From CAADGV01 sp040290295 (GTDB lineage Bacteria > Bacteroidota > Ignavibacteria > UBA10030 > UBA6906), in assembly GCA_040290295.1 (NCBI GenBank), contig PSMW01000004.1, positions 114,511 to 178,510 of the forward strand: 64,000 nucleotides of DNA, in the 5' to 3' direction. Positions 17,274 through 25,339 of this stretch are shown one piece after another; positions within the stretch are counted from its first letter, which is position 1, and each line of letters begins with the position of its first letter. Made by a program: the position numbers and the translations under genes. Below the pieces are notes generated by a model. It saw nothing but the letters and a program-made list of their open reading frames with translations, did no database searches and was not told the DNA's origin.

Positions 17274-17824
17274 CAGCGCACTACCAAAGCTGCCACACCC
17301 GCGTTGACGTGAACAACCGTTCCGCCGGCAAAATCAAGAGCACCCATCGTGCGCAGCCAGCCACCAACGCCCCACACCCAATGGGCGACCACATCGTAGG
17401 CAAGTGTTGACCAAAGAAAAATGAAAATGACATAGGCTTTGAATTTCATCCGTTCGACGATTGCCCCCGAAATGAGAGCGGGCGTAATGATGGCAAACAT
17501 CGCTTGATAGATCATGAACGCCTGGTGCGGTATCGTCGGTGAGTACGCCTCGCTTGGCAGCAACCCGACGCCGTTCAGTCCGACCCAATCGAAGCTGCCC
17601 AAGACACTACCGAACACAGTCGCGTTCGGAGCAAAGGCGAGACTGTAACCCCAGAGCACCCACTGAACGGTGACGACACCCATCGCCACGAGACTCATCA
17701 TCATCGTGTTCACGACGTTCTTGCTGCGAGCTAAGCCGCCGTAGAAGAACGCCAACCCGGGTGTCATGAACAGTACGAGCGCGGCCGAAAGCAAAAGAAA
17801 AGCGGTGTCCCCCGTATCAATCAC
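17273..17824 (-). CDS. amt: Ammonium transporter, N-terminal part (gene split by frameshift)
   Basis: N-terminal ~181 residues of an Amt channel: FLLLSAALVLFMTPGLAFF, YGGLARSKNVVNTMMMS (signature), the Phe gate region HQAFMIYQAMFAIITPALI and YDVVAHWVWGVGGWL with the first pore His. The GTG start at 17824 overlaps the lrp stop (GTGA), with GAGG upstream, so the two are translationally coupled. The frame ends VNAGVAALVVR and stop; the conserved continuation follows in another frame after a single missing base. Mature size when joined would be about 412 residues, which is normal and argues that the gene is otherwise intact. Confidence 0.85.
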   Translation of the reverse strand: MIDTGDTAFLLLSAALVLFMTPGLAFFYGGLARSKNVVNTMMMSLVAMGVVTVQWVLWGYSLAFAPNATVFGSVLGSFDWVGLNGVGLLPSEAYSPTIPHQAFMIYQAMFAIITPALISGAIVERMKFKAYVIFIFLWSTLAYDVVAHWVWGVGGWLRTMGALDFAGGTVVHVNAGVAALVVR

Positions 17825-18297
17825 TTCGATCCCTCAACTTTGATGTAGTATGTTTCCTTGGATGTCGAAAGAACAAGATGCGTTCGCGTACTGATGACGC
17901 CTATCCAGGCTTGAATCTTTGCCAAGAGTTTCTCCAGCGAGTTCGTGTTGGCGGTTCTCACCTTCAGGAGGTGTGAGCCTTCGCCCGTAATGGCATGGCA
18001 TTCCAGAATGTCATCCATGTGTCGCGCATGTTCCAGAAACGAGGCATAATGTTTCGAGGAATCCACCGTAACGAAGATAAAAGCGGTGATGTCTTTTCCT
18101 AACTTTTTCGGATCTACGGTTGCGTAGTACCCGGTGATCACGCCGCTGTCCTCCAGCTTCTTGAGACGGTCGCTTACCGATGGCAGCGATAACTGGACGG
18201 CCTCTGCCAGATCGTTGCGTTTCGTTCTTCCGTTTTTTTGAAGAATGTCAAGAATCTTCAGATCGATATCGTCGAGCGTAATAGGCGTGGTCGGCAA
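17821..18297 (-). CDS. Lrp/AsnC family transcriptional regulator
   Basis: 158 residues. The N-terminal winged HTH is LDDIDLKILDILQKNGR, TKRNDLAEAVQLSLPSVSDR, LKKLEDSGVITGYYATVD. The C-terminal RAM/ActR-like ligand domain includes DITAFIFVTVDSSKHYASFL and CHAITGEGSHLLKVRTAN. Lrp proteins form dimers to octamers and sense amino acids. Being the first gene of an operon with amt and glnA, and coupled to amt by a GTGA overlap, it most likely tunes ammonium uptake and glutamine synthesis according to an amino-acid signal. Palindromes in its upstream region are candidate autoregulatory sites. Confidence 0.92.
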   Translation of the reverse strand: MPTTPITLDDIDLKILDILQKNGRTKRNDLAEAVQLSLPSVSDRLKKLEDSGVITGYYATVDPKKLGKDITAFIFVTVDSSKHYASFLEHARHMDDILECHAITGEGSHLLKVRTANTNSLEKLLAKIQAWIGVISTRTHLVLSTSKETYYIKVEGSK

Positions 18298-18309
18298 GTG
18301 CTTTCAATG

Positions 18310-18356
18310 ACCTTAGTAAGTAAGGTAATATCCTATTGTTGGCTTCCAATATAAGG
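18310..18356. promoter_or_regulatory. Candidate Lrp operator/promoter region of the lrp-amt-glnA operon
   Basis: Just upstream of the lrp start are two inverted repeats: ACCTTAGTAAGTAAGGT (18310-18326) and TATTG-8nt-CAATA (18334-18351). An outer CCTTA/TAAGG pair spans 18311-18356. The stretch is AT-rich compared with its surroundings. Position and symmetry fit autoregulation by the Lrp protein; no direct evidence. Confidence 0.4.
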
Positions 18357-18463
18357 CAAGAAGAGGGTTTTGTCAAGATATATTTTTGAGAGATGTGACG
18401 CAGCCAATACAGGCGGCGCCGGGGAGAAGACTTTTGCGTGGGTCGGGGGGGGTGGGGTCGCAG

Positions 18464-19147
18464 CTATGCTGCTTGCGTCTTGGCAATTGTGGCTCGGAGA
18501 GAAGCGATGGCATCAGCAATATTGCCGCCGCCGAACACGTAATTGCCCGCAACGAGCACGTTCGCTCCTGCTTGCAGCACGGCAGCCGCTGTCTCATCGT
18601 CGATCCCACCATCCACTTCGAGAAAGACCTCCGGCTTGATCTGCTTGATCATGTCGGCAGCCTCGCGAAGTTTTTGTGTCGACGTAGGGATGAATCGCTG
18701 ACCGCCAAAGCCGGGATTGACGGACATGATAAGAACCAAATCCACGTACGGAAGAATGTCGCGCACTAGTCGCACAGGCGTTGCGGGATTGATGCAGACG
18801 CCGGCAAGCATTCCCAGTTCTTTGATACGAGTGACAGTGCGGTGCAGGTGCGTGCAAGCTTCGAAGTGTACGGTGAGATGATCCGCTCCTGCAGCATGAA
18901 ACGTCTCGATGTAGGCATCGGCGTTTTCGATCATGAGGTGTGTATCGAACGGGAGGGCCGTCAGTTTACGCAGCGATTTGATCACGGGAGGACCGAATGA
19001 AATGTTGGGGACAAAGTGCCCATCCATGATGTCAAGATGAAGCCAATCGGCACCGAACTTCTCTGCAAGCTGGATCTGAGACTGCAGGTTGGCGAAATCT
19101 GCCGAGAGAATCGAAGGAGCGATCTTGATTGCGTCAGTGTTCGTCAC
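18464..19147 (-). CDS. rpe: Ribulose-phosphate 3-epimerase
   Basis: 227 residues, usual length, TIM barrel. It interconverts ribulose-5-phosphate and xylulose-5-phosphate in the pentose phosphate pathway. Visible: IKIAPSILSADFANLQSQ, ADWLHLDIMDGHFVPNISFG (catalytic Asp and metal His), TALPFDTHLMIENADAYIE, LVLIMSVNPGFGGQRFI and VDGGIDDETAAAVLQAGA with the second catalytic Asp. It starts with GTG at 19147, inside the end of the PASTA gene (14-nt overlap), so it is coupled to it. Confidence 0.95.
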   Translation of the reverse strand: MTNTDAIKIAPSILSADFANLQSQIQLAEKFGADWLHLDIMDGHFVPNISFGPPVIKSLRKLTALPFDTHLMIENADAYIETFHAAGADHLTVHFEACTHLHRTVTRIKELGMLAGVCINPATPVRLVRDILPYVDLVLIMSVNPGFGGQRFIPTSTQKLREAADMIKQIKPEVFLEVDGGIDDETAAAVLQAGANVLVAGNYVFGGGNIADAIASLRATIAKTQAA

Positions 19148-19931
19148 GGATTTTTCCAGCTTTGACGATGAACAGATTTACCCGCTTCGTACTATCGGCA
19201 GGGGCGCCGGGCTGCGGGAATTGATCGACAATGGTGTTCGGCAACAGATCGGGATTGACCTGGTATTCAACATTGCCCACCTTCAGTCCCATGCGAGCGA
19301 GCATGCGCTCTGCCTCACTCAACGACAAGCCCGTGAGGTCGGGCACTTCCAGAGCTAGCACTCCACGTCCCACACTCACAACAACATCGATCGACGTCCC
19401 CTTCCTCACTCTTGCGTTGGGTGCCAAGGTCTGCCCCATGATTGTGTTTGCCGGGAGCGAGTCAGACGCCGCATAATGCACCTCACCCAAGACGATGCCG
19501 TTTCTTTCCAACGCAAATCGTGCATCGCGTAGCGACCGCCCTCGTAAAGAGGGCACCGTCACCAATACCTCCCCGCCGCAGACTGTGAGATACACGTGCC
19601 TGCCATACTTGACAACAGCGTTGGGGCGAGGATTTTGCGTCACCACCGTTCCGACGGGCACGTTGTTGTCGAGGATAACCTCGCTCTGGATGCCAACCAA
19701 ACCGAGCTCATCGAGCCGCTTGATGGCATCTTCCACGCGCATCCTTGTCAAGTCCGGCACTGTCAGGGTTCCACCGTGATTTACGTACCACGGAAGGATG
19801 ATGTAATTCATGAGCAAGAACATCACCATGAAGAAGCCGAAAGGAACGAGCACCCACTTGCTCGTTACCAGATTGAGTAGCGCTGCGAGGATCTTCTTGC
19901 CAACAGACTGTACAAACGCTCTTGTATTCAT
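19134..19931 (-). CDS. Membrane-anchored PASTA-domain protein without kinase
   Basis: 265 residues from the ATG at 19931; the frame is open 15 codons upstream but without support. A short cytoplasmic N-terminus and one membrane helix (VLVPFGFFMVMFLLMNYII) are followed by three PASTA repeats outside: LTVPDLTRMRVEDAIKRL, VTVPSLRGRSLRDARFAL and LEVPDLTGLSLSEAERML, each about 68 residues. PASTA domains bind muropeptides or cell-wall cross-links and normally sit on Ser/Thr kinases or penicillin-binding proteins; neither is present. In the FCB group such stand-alone PASTA proteins are frequent and may help cell-wall synthesis. It overlaps rpe, forming a two-gene operon. Confidence 0.88.
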   Translation of the reverse strand: MNTRAFVQSVGKKILAALLNLVTSKWVLVPFGFFMVMFLLMNYIILPWYVNHGGTLTVPDLTRMRVEDAIKRLDELGLVGIQSEVILDNNVPVGTVVTQNPRPNAVVKYGRHVYLTVCGGEVLVTVPSLRGRSLRDARFALERNGIVLGEVHYAASDSLPANTIMGQTLAPNARVRKGTSIDVVVSVGRGVLALEVPDLTGLSLSEAERMLARMGLKVGNVEYQVNPDLLPNTIVDQFPQPGAPADSTKRVNLFIVKAGKIRDEH

Positions 19932-20043
19932 TCTTTGCGAAAAAAATATACTGAAATGCGCCCCCATCCACAACAAAGGCGGCTTGCATCACTGAGCCAA
20001 TCTTGCCATATTAAGACCAACGATATCCCTCACAGGCTCCCCT

Positions 20044-20961
20044 ATGGAAATGCAGGCTGCAGTGCTGAGAACCCTCTTGTACTACGACATTTGGTCGCAT
20101 CCGTTGACGGAAGAAGAATTGTTCACGTTTCTGCCTGTAAACTCGATGACGTTCGAGCAGTTCCGAGAGCAGTTACGAGCAATGCCTCGGGATGTTGTTA
20201 CTTCGAGGGATGGTTTCTACTTTCTCACAGCAAAGTCATCGGCTGTGGTCAAGCAACGACTGCGCCGTATGCGTCATGCACGCCGCATGTGGCTGCTGGC
20301 GAGATTCGGTACGCATGTCATCAAGCGCTTCCCATTCGTGCGAGCAGTGTTTGTGTCGGGAGATCTTTCGAAGAATGCTACGCACAAGAAAAGCGACGTG
20401 GACTTTTTCATCGTCACCGAACCAGGCAGGTTATGGATCACGCGAACGCTGCTCGTCCTCTTCAAGAAAGTCGTTTTTTTGAATAGCAAGAAGTTCTTTT
20501 GCATCAACTCCTTGGTTGCCACGGACGCATTGCAGTTCGATGAACACAATATCTACACAGCAACGGAGGTTGCGACGCTGAAACCGCTCTACAATTCGAA
20601 ACTGTTTTTCGAGTACCTCAAAGCAAACGAGTGGATCAAACAGTATTTCCCGAACTTCGAGCCGAAGAATCTCTGGTTGCCTGCGTGCAACAACAAGGCG
20701 AGCGTGCTCCAGCGATTGCTCGAGTTGCCGTTTCGGTTGATCGATGCCGACCGGCTTGATGTACGGTTGATGGAGATGATGCGCCGCGTGTGGGCACAAC
20801 GCTATCCTACGGTTGACGAGCAGACGCGTGCGCGTATCTTCCGCTGTACGCGAGGTGACTCGCGCGCCTTCGTTGGTAATTTTCAAGAAGCGATTCTCGC
20901 ATTGTATGCCCAACGGTTGAACAGGTTCGGGCTGACCACCGATACTCGTTTCTGGTCATGA
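20044..20961 (+). CDS. Nucleotidyltransferase-fold protein
   Basis: 305 residues. The central part has the Pol-beta-type nucleotidyltransferase signature VFVSGDLSKNATHKKSDVD followed by FFIVTE: a Gly-Ser-like turn then two Asp (DVD) that would bind metal. An N-terminal winged-helix-like region (LRTLLYYDIWSHPLTEEEL) and a basic stretch (KQRLRRMRHARRMWLL) precede it. The C-terminal part is helical. I recognise the fold but not a specific substrate. It opens the plus-strand cluster of radical SAM and glycosyltransferase genes, and its stop overlaps a small ORF (ATGA). Confidence 0.72.
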   Translation: MEMQAAVLRTLLYYDIWSHPLTEEELFTFLPVNSMTFEQFREQLRAMPRDVVTSRDGFYFLTAKSSAVVKQRLRRMRHARRMWLLARFGTHVIKRFPFVRAVFVSGDLSKNATHKKSDVDFFIVTEPGRLWITRTLLVLFKKVVFLNSKKFFCINSLVATDALQFDEHNIYTATEVATLKPLYNSKLFFEYLKANEWIKQYFPNFEPKNLWLPACNNKASVLQRLLELPFRLIDADRLDVRLMEMMRRVWAQRYPTVDEQTRARIFRCTRGDSRAFVGNFQEAILALYAQRLNRFGLTTDTRFWS

Positions 20962-21173
20962 AGCTTGCACTGGCAACGTTCGTTCTTGCGGCGAATCTCT
21001 TGCTTGTTGCCCCTGCCGCGGCGACATTGACAACACCGCAAGCAAAGATCGTGTATGTTCTCCCGGATCGCATTCGCCACTCGCGGCGAAGCCGGAGAAC
21101 CGGCGCACCGATGGGTCTTGCTCGATTAGGCTATGGATGTTCTCTTCACGCATTCGTACTTCCTTCGGTTTGA
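20958..21173 (+). CDS. Doubtful small ORF with signal-like N-terminus
   Basis: 71 residues starting at an ATGA overlap with the nucleotidyltransferase-like gene. The first 22 residues (MKLALATFVLAANLLLVAPA) look like a Sec signal or membrane segment. The rest is Arg-rich (RIRHSRRSRRTGAP), and the final 13 codons overlap the radical SAM gene starting at 21133. I see no homologue. It could be a real small protein, a remnant or chance; the position in a tightly packed operon is the main reason to list it. Confidence 0.22.
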   Translation: MKLALATFVLAANLLLVAPAAATLTTPQAKIVYVLPDRIRHSRRSRRTGAPMGLARLGYGCSLHAFVLPSV

Positions 21174-22593
21174 TCCGAAGGAATTCAAGGCTCACATGCC
21201 TTATCCTCCATTAGGCACGCTCTACGCAGCCAGTGCCGCACGGGCACGTGGGTATGACGTCGCTCTTGCCGACAGCATGCTCGCGGAGTCACCTCTCCAT
21301 ATCCTCTCAGCGTTGAAACGCCATCGTCCAAAGGTGCTTGTCATCTACGACGACGATTTCAGTTATCTCACCAAAATGTGCCTGACCACCATGCGGCACG
21401 CAGCATTCACCATGAGTGAACTTGCGGCAGCAGAGGGATGTATTGTCGTCGTTCACGGCTCTGATGCCGCAGACCATGTGGAGGCCTACCTCGACCACAA
21501 AGCACAATTTGTTCTCTGTGGCGAAGCTGAGGAGACATTGGTGGAATTGTTGGATTGCCTTTTCCGCTCGCAAGGTTCGTTCGAGGAGATTCCTGGCTTG
21601 GCATTTCGTGAGGACGGGACAATGCGTCGGACAGCGCCGCGCAAGCCGCTACAACAACTCGATACGTTACCATTCCCGGCATGGGATCTTGTCGATATCG
21701 AAGCGTATCGCGACATGTGGGTGCGCTCTCATGGATACTTCTCACTCAACATGGTAACAACGCGCGGATGCCCGTTTCATTGCAACTGGTGTGCAAAGCC
21801 GATCTATGGACAGGTGTACAACACGCGTTCGCCTGCCAACGTCGTCGAAGAAATGCTCATGCTCAAACGCCGATTTCGACCCGATCACCTGTGGTTCTGT
21901 GATGATATTTTCGGACTGAAACCTGGTTGGGTGGAAGCCTTCAGCGATGAAGTGCATGCACGTGAAGCGGTTATTCCATTCAAGTGTTTGGCGCGTGTGG
22001 ATTTGTTGTTGCGCGGCAATACGATCGATGCCCTGCAGAGTGCAGGCTGCAAGACGGTATGGGTCGGAGCTGAATCCGGCGCACAATCAATCCTCGACGC
22101 TATGGAAAAAGGAACCACCGTCGAACAAATCTACGAGGCAACACGACGACTGAAGGCTGCCGGCATTCGCGTCGGATTCTTCCTGCAATACGGGTATCCC
22201 GGCGAAACACACGCGGACATCGACGCGACTCTCCGCATGCTGCACGATTGCCTCCCTGATGAAATCGGCGTATCGGTTTCGTATCCCCTACCGGGGACGA
22301 AGTTCTATGAACGCGTCAAGGCTCAGCTTGACGAGAAGCGGAACTGGATCGATAGTGCCGACCTCGACACCCTGTATCGCGGAACGTATTCACCCGAGTT
22401 CTACCGTTCGCTGCATACCATGACACACAAGAAACTACGCGTATGGCAAACGTATCACCTTCTCAAGCAATTGATGCTGAAACCGTGGCGTGCTAACGCG
22501 CCCGCGTTCCGAACAATGGCAGCCGGCATCTACCACCTCGTGACGCTCCCTGCCGTCACGCGCAACGTCCACCGTCTCGCACAGTCAACGTAA
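21133..22593 (+). CDS. B12-binding-type radical SAM protein (copy 1)
   Basis: 486 residues. The N-terminal Rossmann-like cobalamin-binding-type domain starts MDVLFTHSYFL and has PYPPLGTLYAASAARARGY, but no DxHxxG His ligand, so any cobalamin would be bound base-off without a protein His. The radical SAM core has the 4Fe-4S motif C213-x3-C217-x2-C220 (CPFHCNWC). It is followed by HLWFCDDIFGLKPGW, VWVGAESGAQSILDAMEKG and FFLQYGYPGETHADID. Such enzymes do methylations, ring changes or C-C bond reactions. It shares its start and layout with the gene at 23137, so the two are paralogues. The next gene starts directly after its stop. Confidence 0.85.
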   Translation: MDVLFTHSYFLRFDPKEFKAHMPYPPLGTLYAASAARARGYDVALADSMLAESPLHILSALKRHRPKVLVIYDDDFSYLTKMCLTTMRHAAFTMSELAAAEGCIVVVHGSDAADHVEAYLDHKAQFVLCGEAEETLVELLDCLFRSQGSFEEIPGLAFREDGTMRRTAPRKPLQQLDTLPFPAWDLVDIEAYRDMWVRSHGYFSLNMVTTRGCPFHCNWCAKPIYGQVYNTRSPANVVEEMLMLKRRFRPDHLWFCDDIFGLKPGWVEAFSDEVHAREAVIPFKCLARVDLLLRGNTIDALQSAGCKTVWVGAESGAQSILDAMEKGTTVEQIYEATRRLKAAGIRVGFFLQYGYPGETHADIDATLRMLHDCLPDEIGVSVSYPLPGTKFYERVKAQLDEKRNWIDSADLDTLYRGTYSPEFYRSLHTMTHKKLRVWQTYHLLKQLMLKPWRANAPAFRTMAAGIYHLVTLPAVTRNVHRLAQST

Positions 22594-23097
22594 GTGATGA
22601 CTCAATATCTTCTCACATACTTCGCCTCGGAAAAACTTGCCAGCGCTTTCCTCTGTCTGTTCGGTGCTGCGTCGCTTGGATTTGCCACACACCTCTATAC
22701 ATCCCAAACTCTATTCCGAGGCATGATGTATCCCTTGTTGTTGTTCGGACTCATACAACTGACGGTCGGCTCAGCGGTGTATATCAGAACCGATAAGCAG
22801 GTCTTGCAGCTACGCGAGCACATGCACAACGCACCTGTCGATTTTCGTTCTGCCGAACTCGCGCGCATGCAACGAGTGTCGGAATTCTTAGCACTGTACA
22901 ACGCCATGGAGATCCTCGTGCTCGCTGCAGGAATCGGACTGACCCTGCTCTTCAGACACCAGATGCTGTGGTTTTCTATCGGTGTGGGGATGATCATCGA
23001 AGCAGCGCTCCTGCTGGTGTTCGATCTCTTCGCAGAAAAGCGAGCGGATATCTACATCATGCGCTTGCAAGAGTTCATCCCGTTGCTGGCACAGTGA
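22594..23097 (+). CDS. Small four-helix membrane protein of unknown function
   Basis: 167 residues with about four membrane helices: SAFLCLFGAASLGFATHLY, MMYPLLLFGLIQLTVGSAVY, EILVLAAGIGLTLLF and FSIGVGMIIEAALLLVFDLF. A charged loop (DKQVLQLREHMHNAP) lies between the pairs. I do not recognise the family. It begins with GTG (22594) directly after the stop of the first radical SAM gene, followed by ATG at 22597, which is the alternative start. Its position between two paralogous radical SAM genes suggests a shared membrane-bound step, for instance on a lipid. Confidence 0.72.
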   Translation: MMTQYLLTYFASEKLASAFLCLFGAASLGFATHLYTSQTLFRGMMYPLLLFGLIQLTVGSAVYIRTDKQVLQLREHMHNAPVDFRSAELARMQRVSEFLALYNAMEILVLAAGIGLTLLFRHQMLWFSIGVGMIIEAALLLVFDLFAEKRADIYIMRLQEFIPLLAQ

Positions 23098-23136
23098 ATC
23101 AACGTTCTCGAGCAACTTCTCATGACGCAATTGTGA

Positions 23137-24528
23137 ATGGATATTCTGCTGACACATGCCTATTTCCTTTGCGAGGATGATGCCGAGCAGCGCGTGATGA
23201 AGCCGTATCCCACGCTCGGCATTCTCTATCTCTCATCGTATCTCAAATCAAGGGGATACGCTGTTGACGTGTTCGACACGACGTTCTCTACACGAGCAGC
23301 ATTGTATCGGCACATCGAATCGACAAGCCCACCGGTTGTCGGCATTTCCATCAATCTCATGACAAGGAAGAGTGCTGTGGAAGTGATCCGATTCTGCAAG
23401 CGACTCGGCTGTCTTGTGGTTGTCGGTGGACCCGAAGTCCCCCACTATGCCGAGGAGTTTCTTCGCTGCGGTGCCGATGTGGCGGTCATCGGCGAGGGCG
23501 AATTGACGTTGGCGGAATTGCTCGCCCATCTTCGCCGTTCCGGAACATCCTCGTTGCAAGCGGTTGCCGGCATCGTCTACCGCGAGCAGGATGGCAGCAT
23601 CGTGCACACTCCCGCGCGCGCACTCATCGAAGATCTCGATGCTCTCCCCAATCCCGACCGCGCGGCGATCGACATGACACGCTTTCTCGACACATGGAAG
23701 AGGCATCACGGACGCAGTTCGCTCTCGTTGTTGTGTGCGCGCGGCTGTCCTTACACCTGCGCGTGGTGCAGTCGCTCTGTCTTCGGCGAGACCCATCGCC
23801 GGCGCTCCGTTCAGCACGTTGCCGACGAAGTCGAACTCCTCGTTGCTGAGTATCACCCGGACCAGTTGTGGTATGCCGACGATGTCTTCACCATCAATCA
23901 CCGCTGGCTGTTCGCATTGCGTGATGAACTGAAACGACGCGGTATCAGCAAACCGTTCGAGTGTATCACCCGCGCCGACCGCCTGAACGAAGACGTGATT
24001 CGAGCCTTGGCTGAGATGGGCGCCTCCCGTGTGTGGTTTGGGTCCGAGAGTGGTTCACAACGCATCCTCGACGCGATGGAACGACGTGTGAGCGTCCAGC
24101 AAATTCGAGGAGCGGCGCACCTCCTCAAGCGCTACGGCATCGAAGCCGGGTTGTTCGTGATGCTCGGATATCCGGGCGAAGAGCTTGAAGACATCGACGC
24201 CACGATCGAACATCTCAAAGCCTCCCAGCCCGACACGTTCTTGACCACTATCGCCTATCCGATCAAAGGGACCCCCTTCTACGATGACGTTCGAGAGAGA
24301 ATCATCACGAACGGCGAGTGGAGTTCCGCGTCGGACCGAGCGTTGGAATTTCGAGGACGCTATCCGCGGCGCTTCTACTGGTTTGCGACGCGCCATCTTG
24401 TCAACGAGGTACACCTCCACCGTCTCGTCTCCAATGGGCAACGAAAGCTCGTTCCCTTACTTTCAGCATTTGTAAAATCAAAAGCCGCACGCCTCGGCAT
24501 GTACTTCACCGCTCAAAGAAGGACATAA
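23137..24528 (+). CDS. B12-binding-type radical SAM protein (copy 2)
   Basis: 463 residues, paralogue of the protein at 21133. It starts MDILLTHAYFL, then PYPTLGILYLSSYLKSRGY and the domain core VGGPEVPHYAEEFLRCGAD and AVIGEGELTLAELL, which matches B12-binding radical SAM proteins closely. The cluster is C204-x3-C208-x2-C211 (CPYTCAWC). QLWYADDVFTINHRWL, VWFGSESGSQRILDAMERR and LFVMLGYPGEELEDID follow. No His for lower-axial cobalamin binding is apparent. The substrate is unknown; neighbours (methyltransferase, GT9, GT-C) point to envelope glycan or lipid work. The methyltransferase gene starts one base after its stop. Confidence 0.85.
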   Translation: MDILLTHAYFLCEDDAEQRVMKPYPTLGILYLSSYLKSRGYAVDVFDTTFSTRAALYRHIESTSPPVVGISINLMTRKSAVEVIRFCKRLGCLVVVGGPEVPHYAEEFLRCGADVAVIGEGELTLAELLAHLRRSGTSSLQAVAGIVYREQDGSIVHTPARALIEDLDALPNPDRAAIDMTRFLDTWKRHHGRSSLSLLCARGCPYTCAWCSRSVFGETHRRRSVQHVADEVELLVAEYHPDQLWYADDVFTINHRWLFALRDELKRRGISKPFECITRADRLNEDVIRALAEMGASRVWFGSESGSQRILDAMERRVSVQQIRGAAHLLKRYGIEAGLFVMLGYPGEELEDIDATIEHLKASQPDTFLTTIAYPIKGTPFYDDVRERIITNGEWSSASDRALEFRGRYPRRFYWFATRHLVNEVHLHRLVSNGQRKLVPLLSAFVKSKAARLGMYFTAQRRT

Positions 24529-24529
24529 G

Positions 24530-25339
24530 ATGGAACCTCAAACACTTGCTGCCGCCGCAGCATTCGATCGCGCGGCTGCTTCTTACGACGATGAATTCGA
24601 ATCGCTGCCTGCTACCCGCCGGTTGCGGCGCGCAATATGGGACATGTACTATAAGTACTTTCACCCGGGCGACGTGTTGCTTGAGCTGAATTGTGGCACC
24701 GGCACCGATGCCATCAAGCTTGCATCGAGCGGCATGCATATCGTCGCAACCGATGCCTCTGCAGAAATGATTGCGATAACCAAACGAAAAATCTACGGCA
24801 CGGCACTTCACGCTCTCATCACTCCGATGCAAGTACCCTTTCAAAGATTGCGTACACTTGCAGGCAGGCGATTCGACGGCGCGTATTCCAATTTCGGCGG
24901 GCTGAATTGTACCAGCAGACTCGAACTCGTTGCCTCCGACCTCGCACTGCTCGTCAAGCCGGGCAAGTTCGTCGTGCTGTGCTTGCTCTCGGATTTTTCC
25001 CTGTGGGAGACCACCTCGTTCTTGTTGAGGGGAAAATGGAAGCAAGTCTTCCGCCGCCGCCAGCCTCTCGGCGTTCTGGCGGATGTGAAAGGGGAAAAGG
25101 TGTGGGTACGGTACTACTCACCTGCCATGATCAAGAAAATGTTCAATCCGTTTTTCGAGGTGGTCGAGATGCGCGGCTTGAACATCTTTTCGCCTCCTCC
25201 AAGCTCCCACTTCGCGCATCGGCTGCTGGGCAAGGGTGTGCGCCTGCTCGAGTCGCTCGATGCTTCCCTGCCCGAAAACTCGCGGCTCAACGCGTGGGGG
25301 GATCACGTTGTGTATGTCCTGCGTCGCGTAGGTGGTTGA
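24530..25339 (+). CDS. Class I SAM-dependent methyltransferase
   Basis: 269 residues. The SAM-binding motif I is DVLLELNCGTGTDAIKL, motif II IVATDASAEMIAI, with FDGAYSNFGGLNC as the post-II region, typical of small-molecule methyltransferases of the UbiE/type-11 kind. AAAAFDRAAASYDDEFES at the start is usual for that group. The C-terminal part has basic hydrophobic patches (WKQVFRRRQPLG; MIKKMFNPFFEVVEMR). It sits between the second radical SAM gene and the GT9 gene, whose ATG overlaps its stop (TGATG). Substrate unknown; an envelope metabolite is plausible. Confidence 0.85.
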   Translation: MEPQTLAAAAAFDRAAASYDDEFESLPATRRLRRAIWDMYYKYFHPGDVLLELNCGTGTDAIKLASSGMHIVATDASAEMIAITKRKIYGTALHALITPMQVPFQRLRTLAGRRFDGAYSNFGGLNCTSRLELVASDLALLVKPGKFVVLCLLSDFSLWETTSFLLRGKWKQVFRRRQPLGVLADVKGEKVWVRYYSPAMIKKMFNPFFEVVEMRGLNIFSPPPSSHFAHRLLGKGVRLLESLDASLPENSRLNAWGDHVVYVLRRVGG

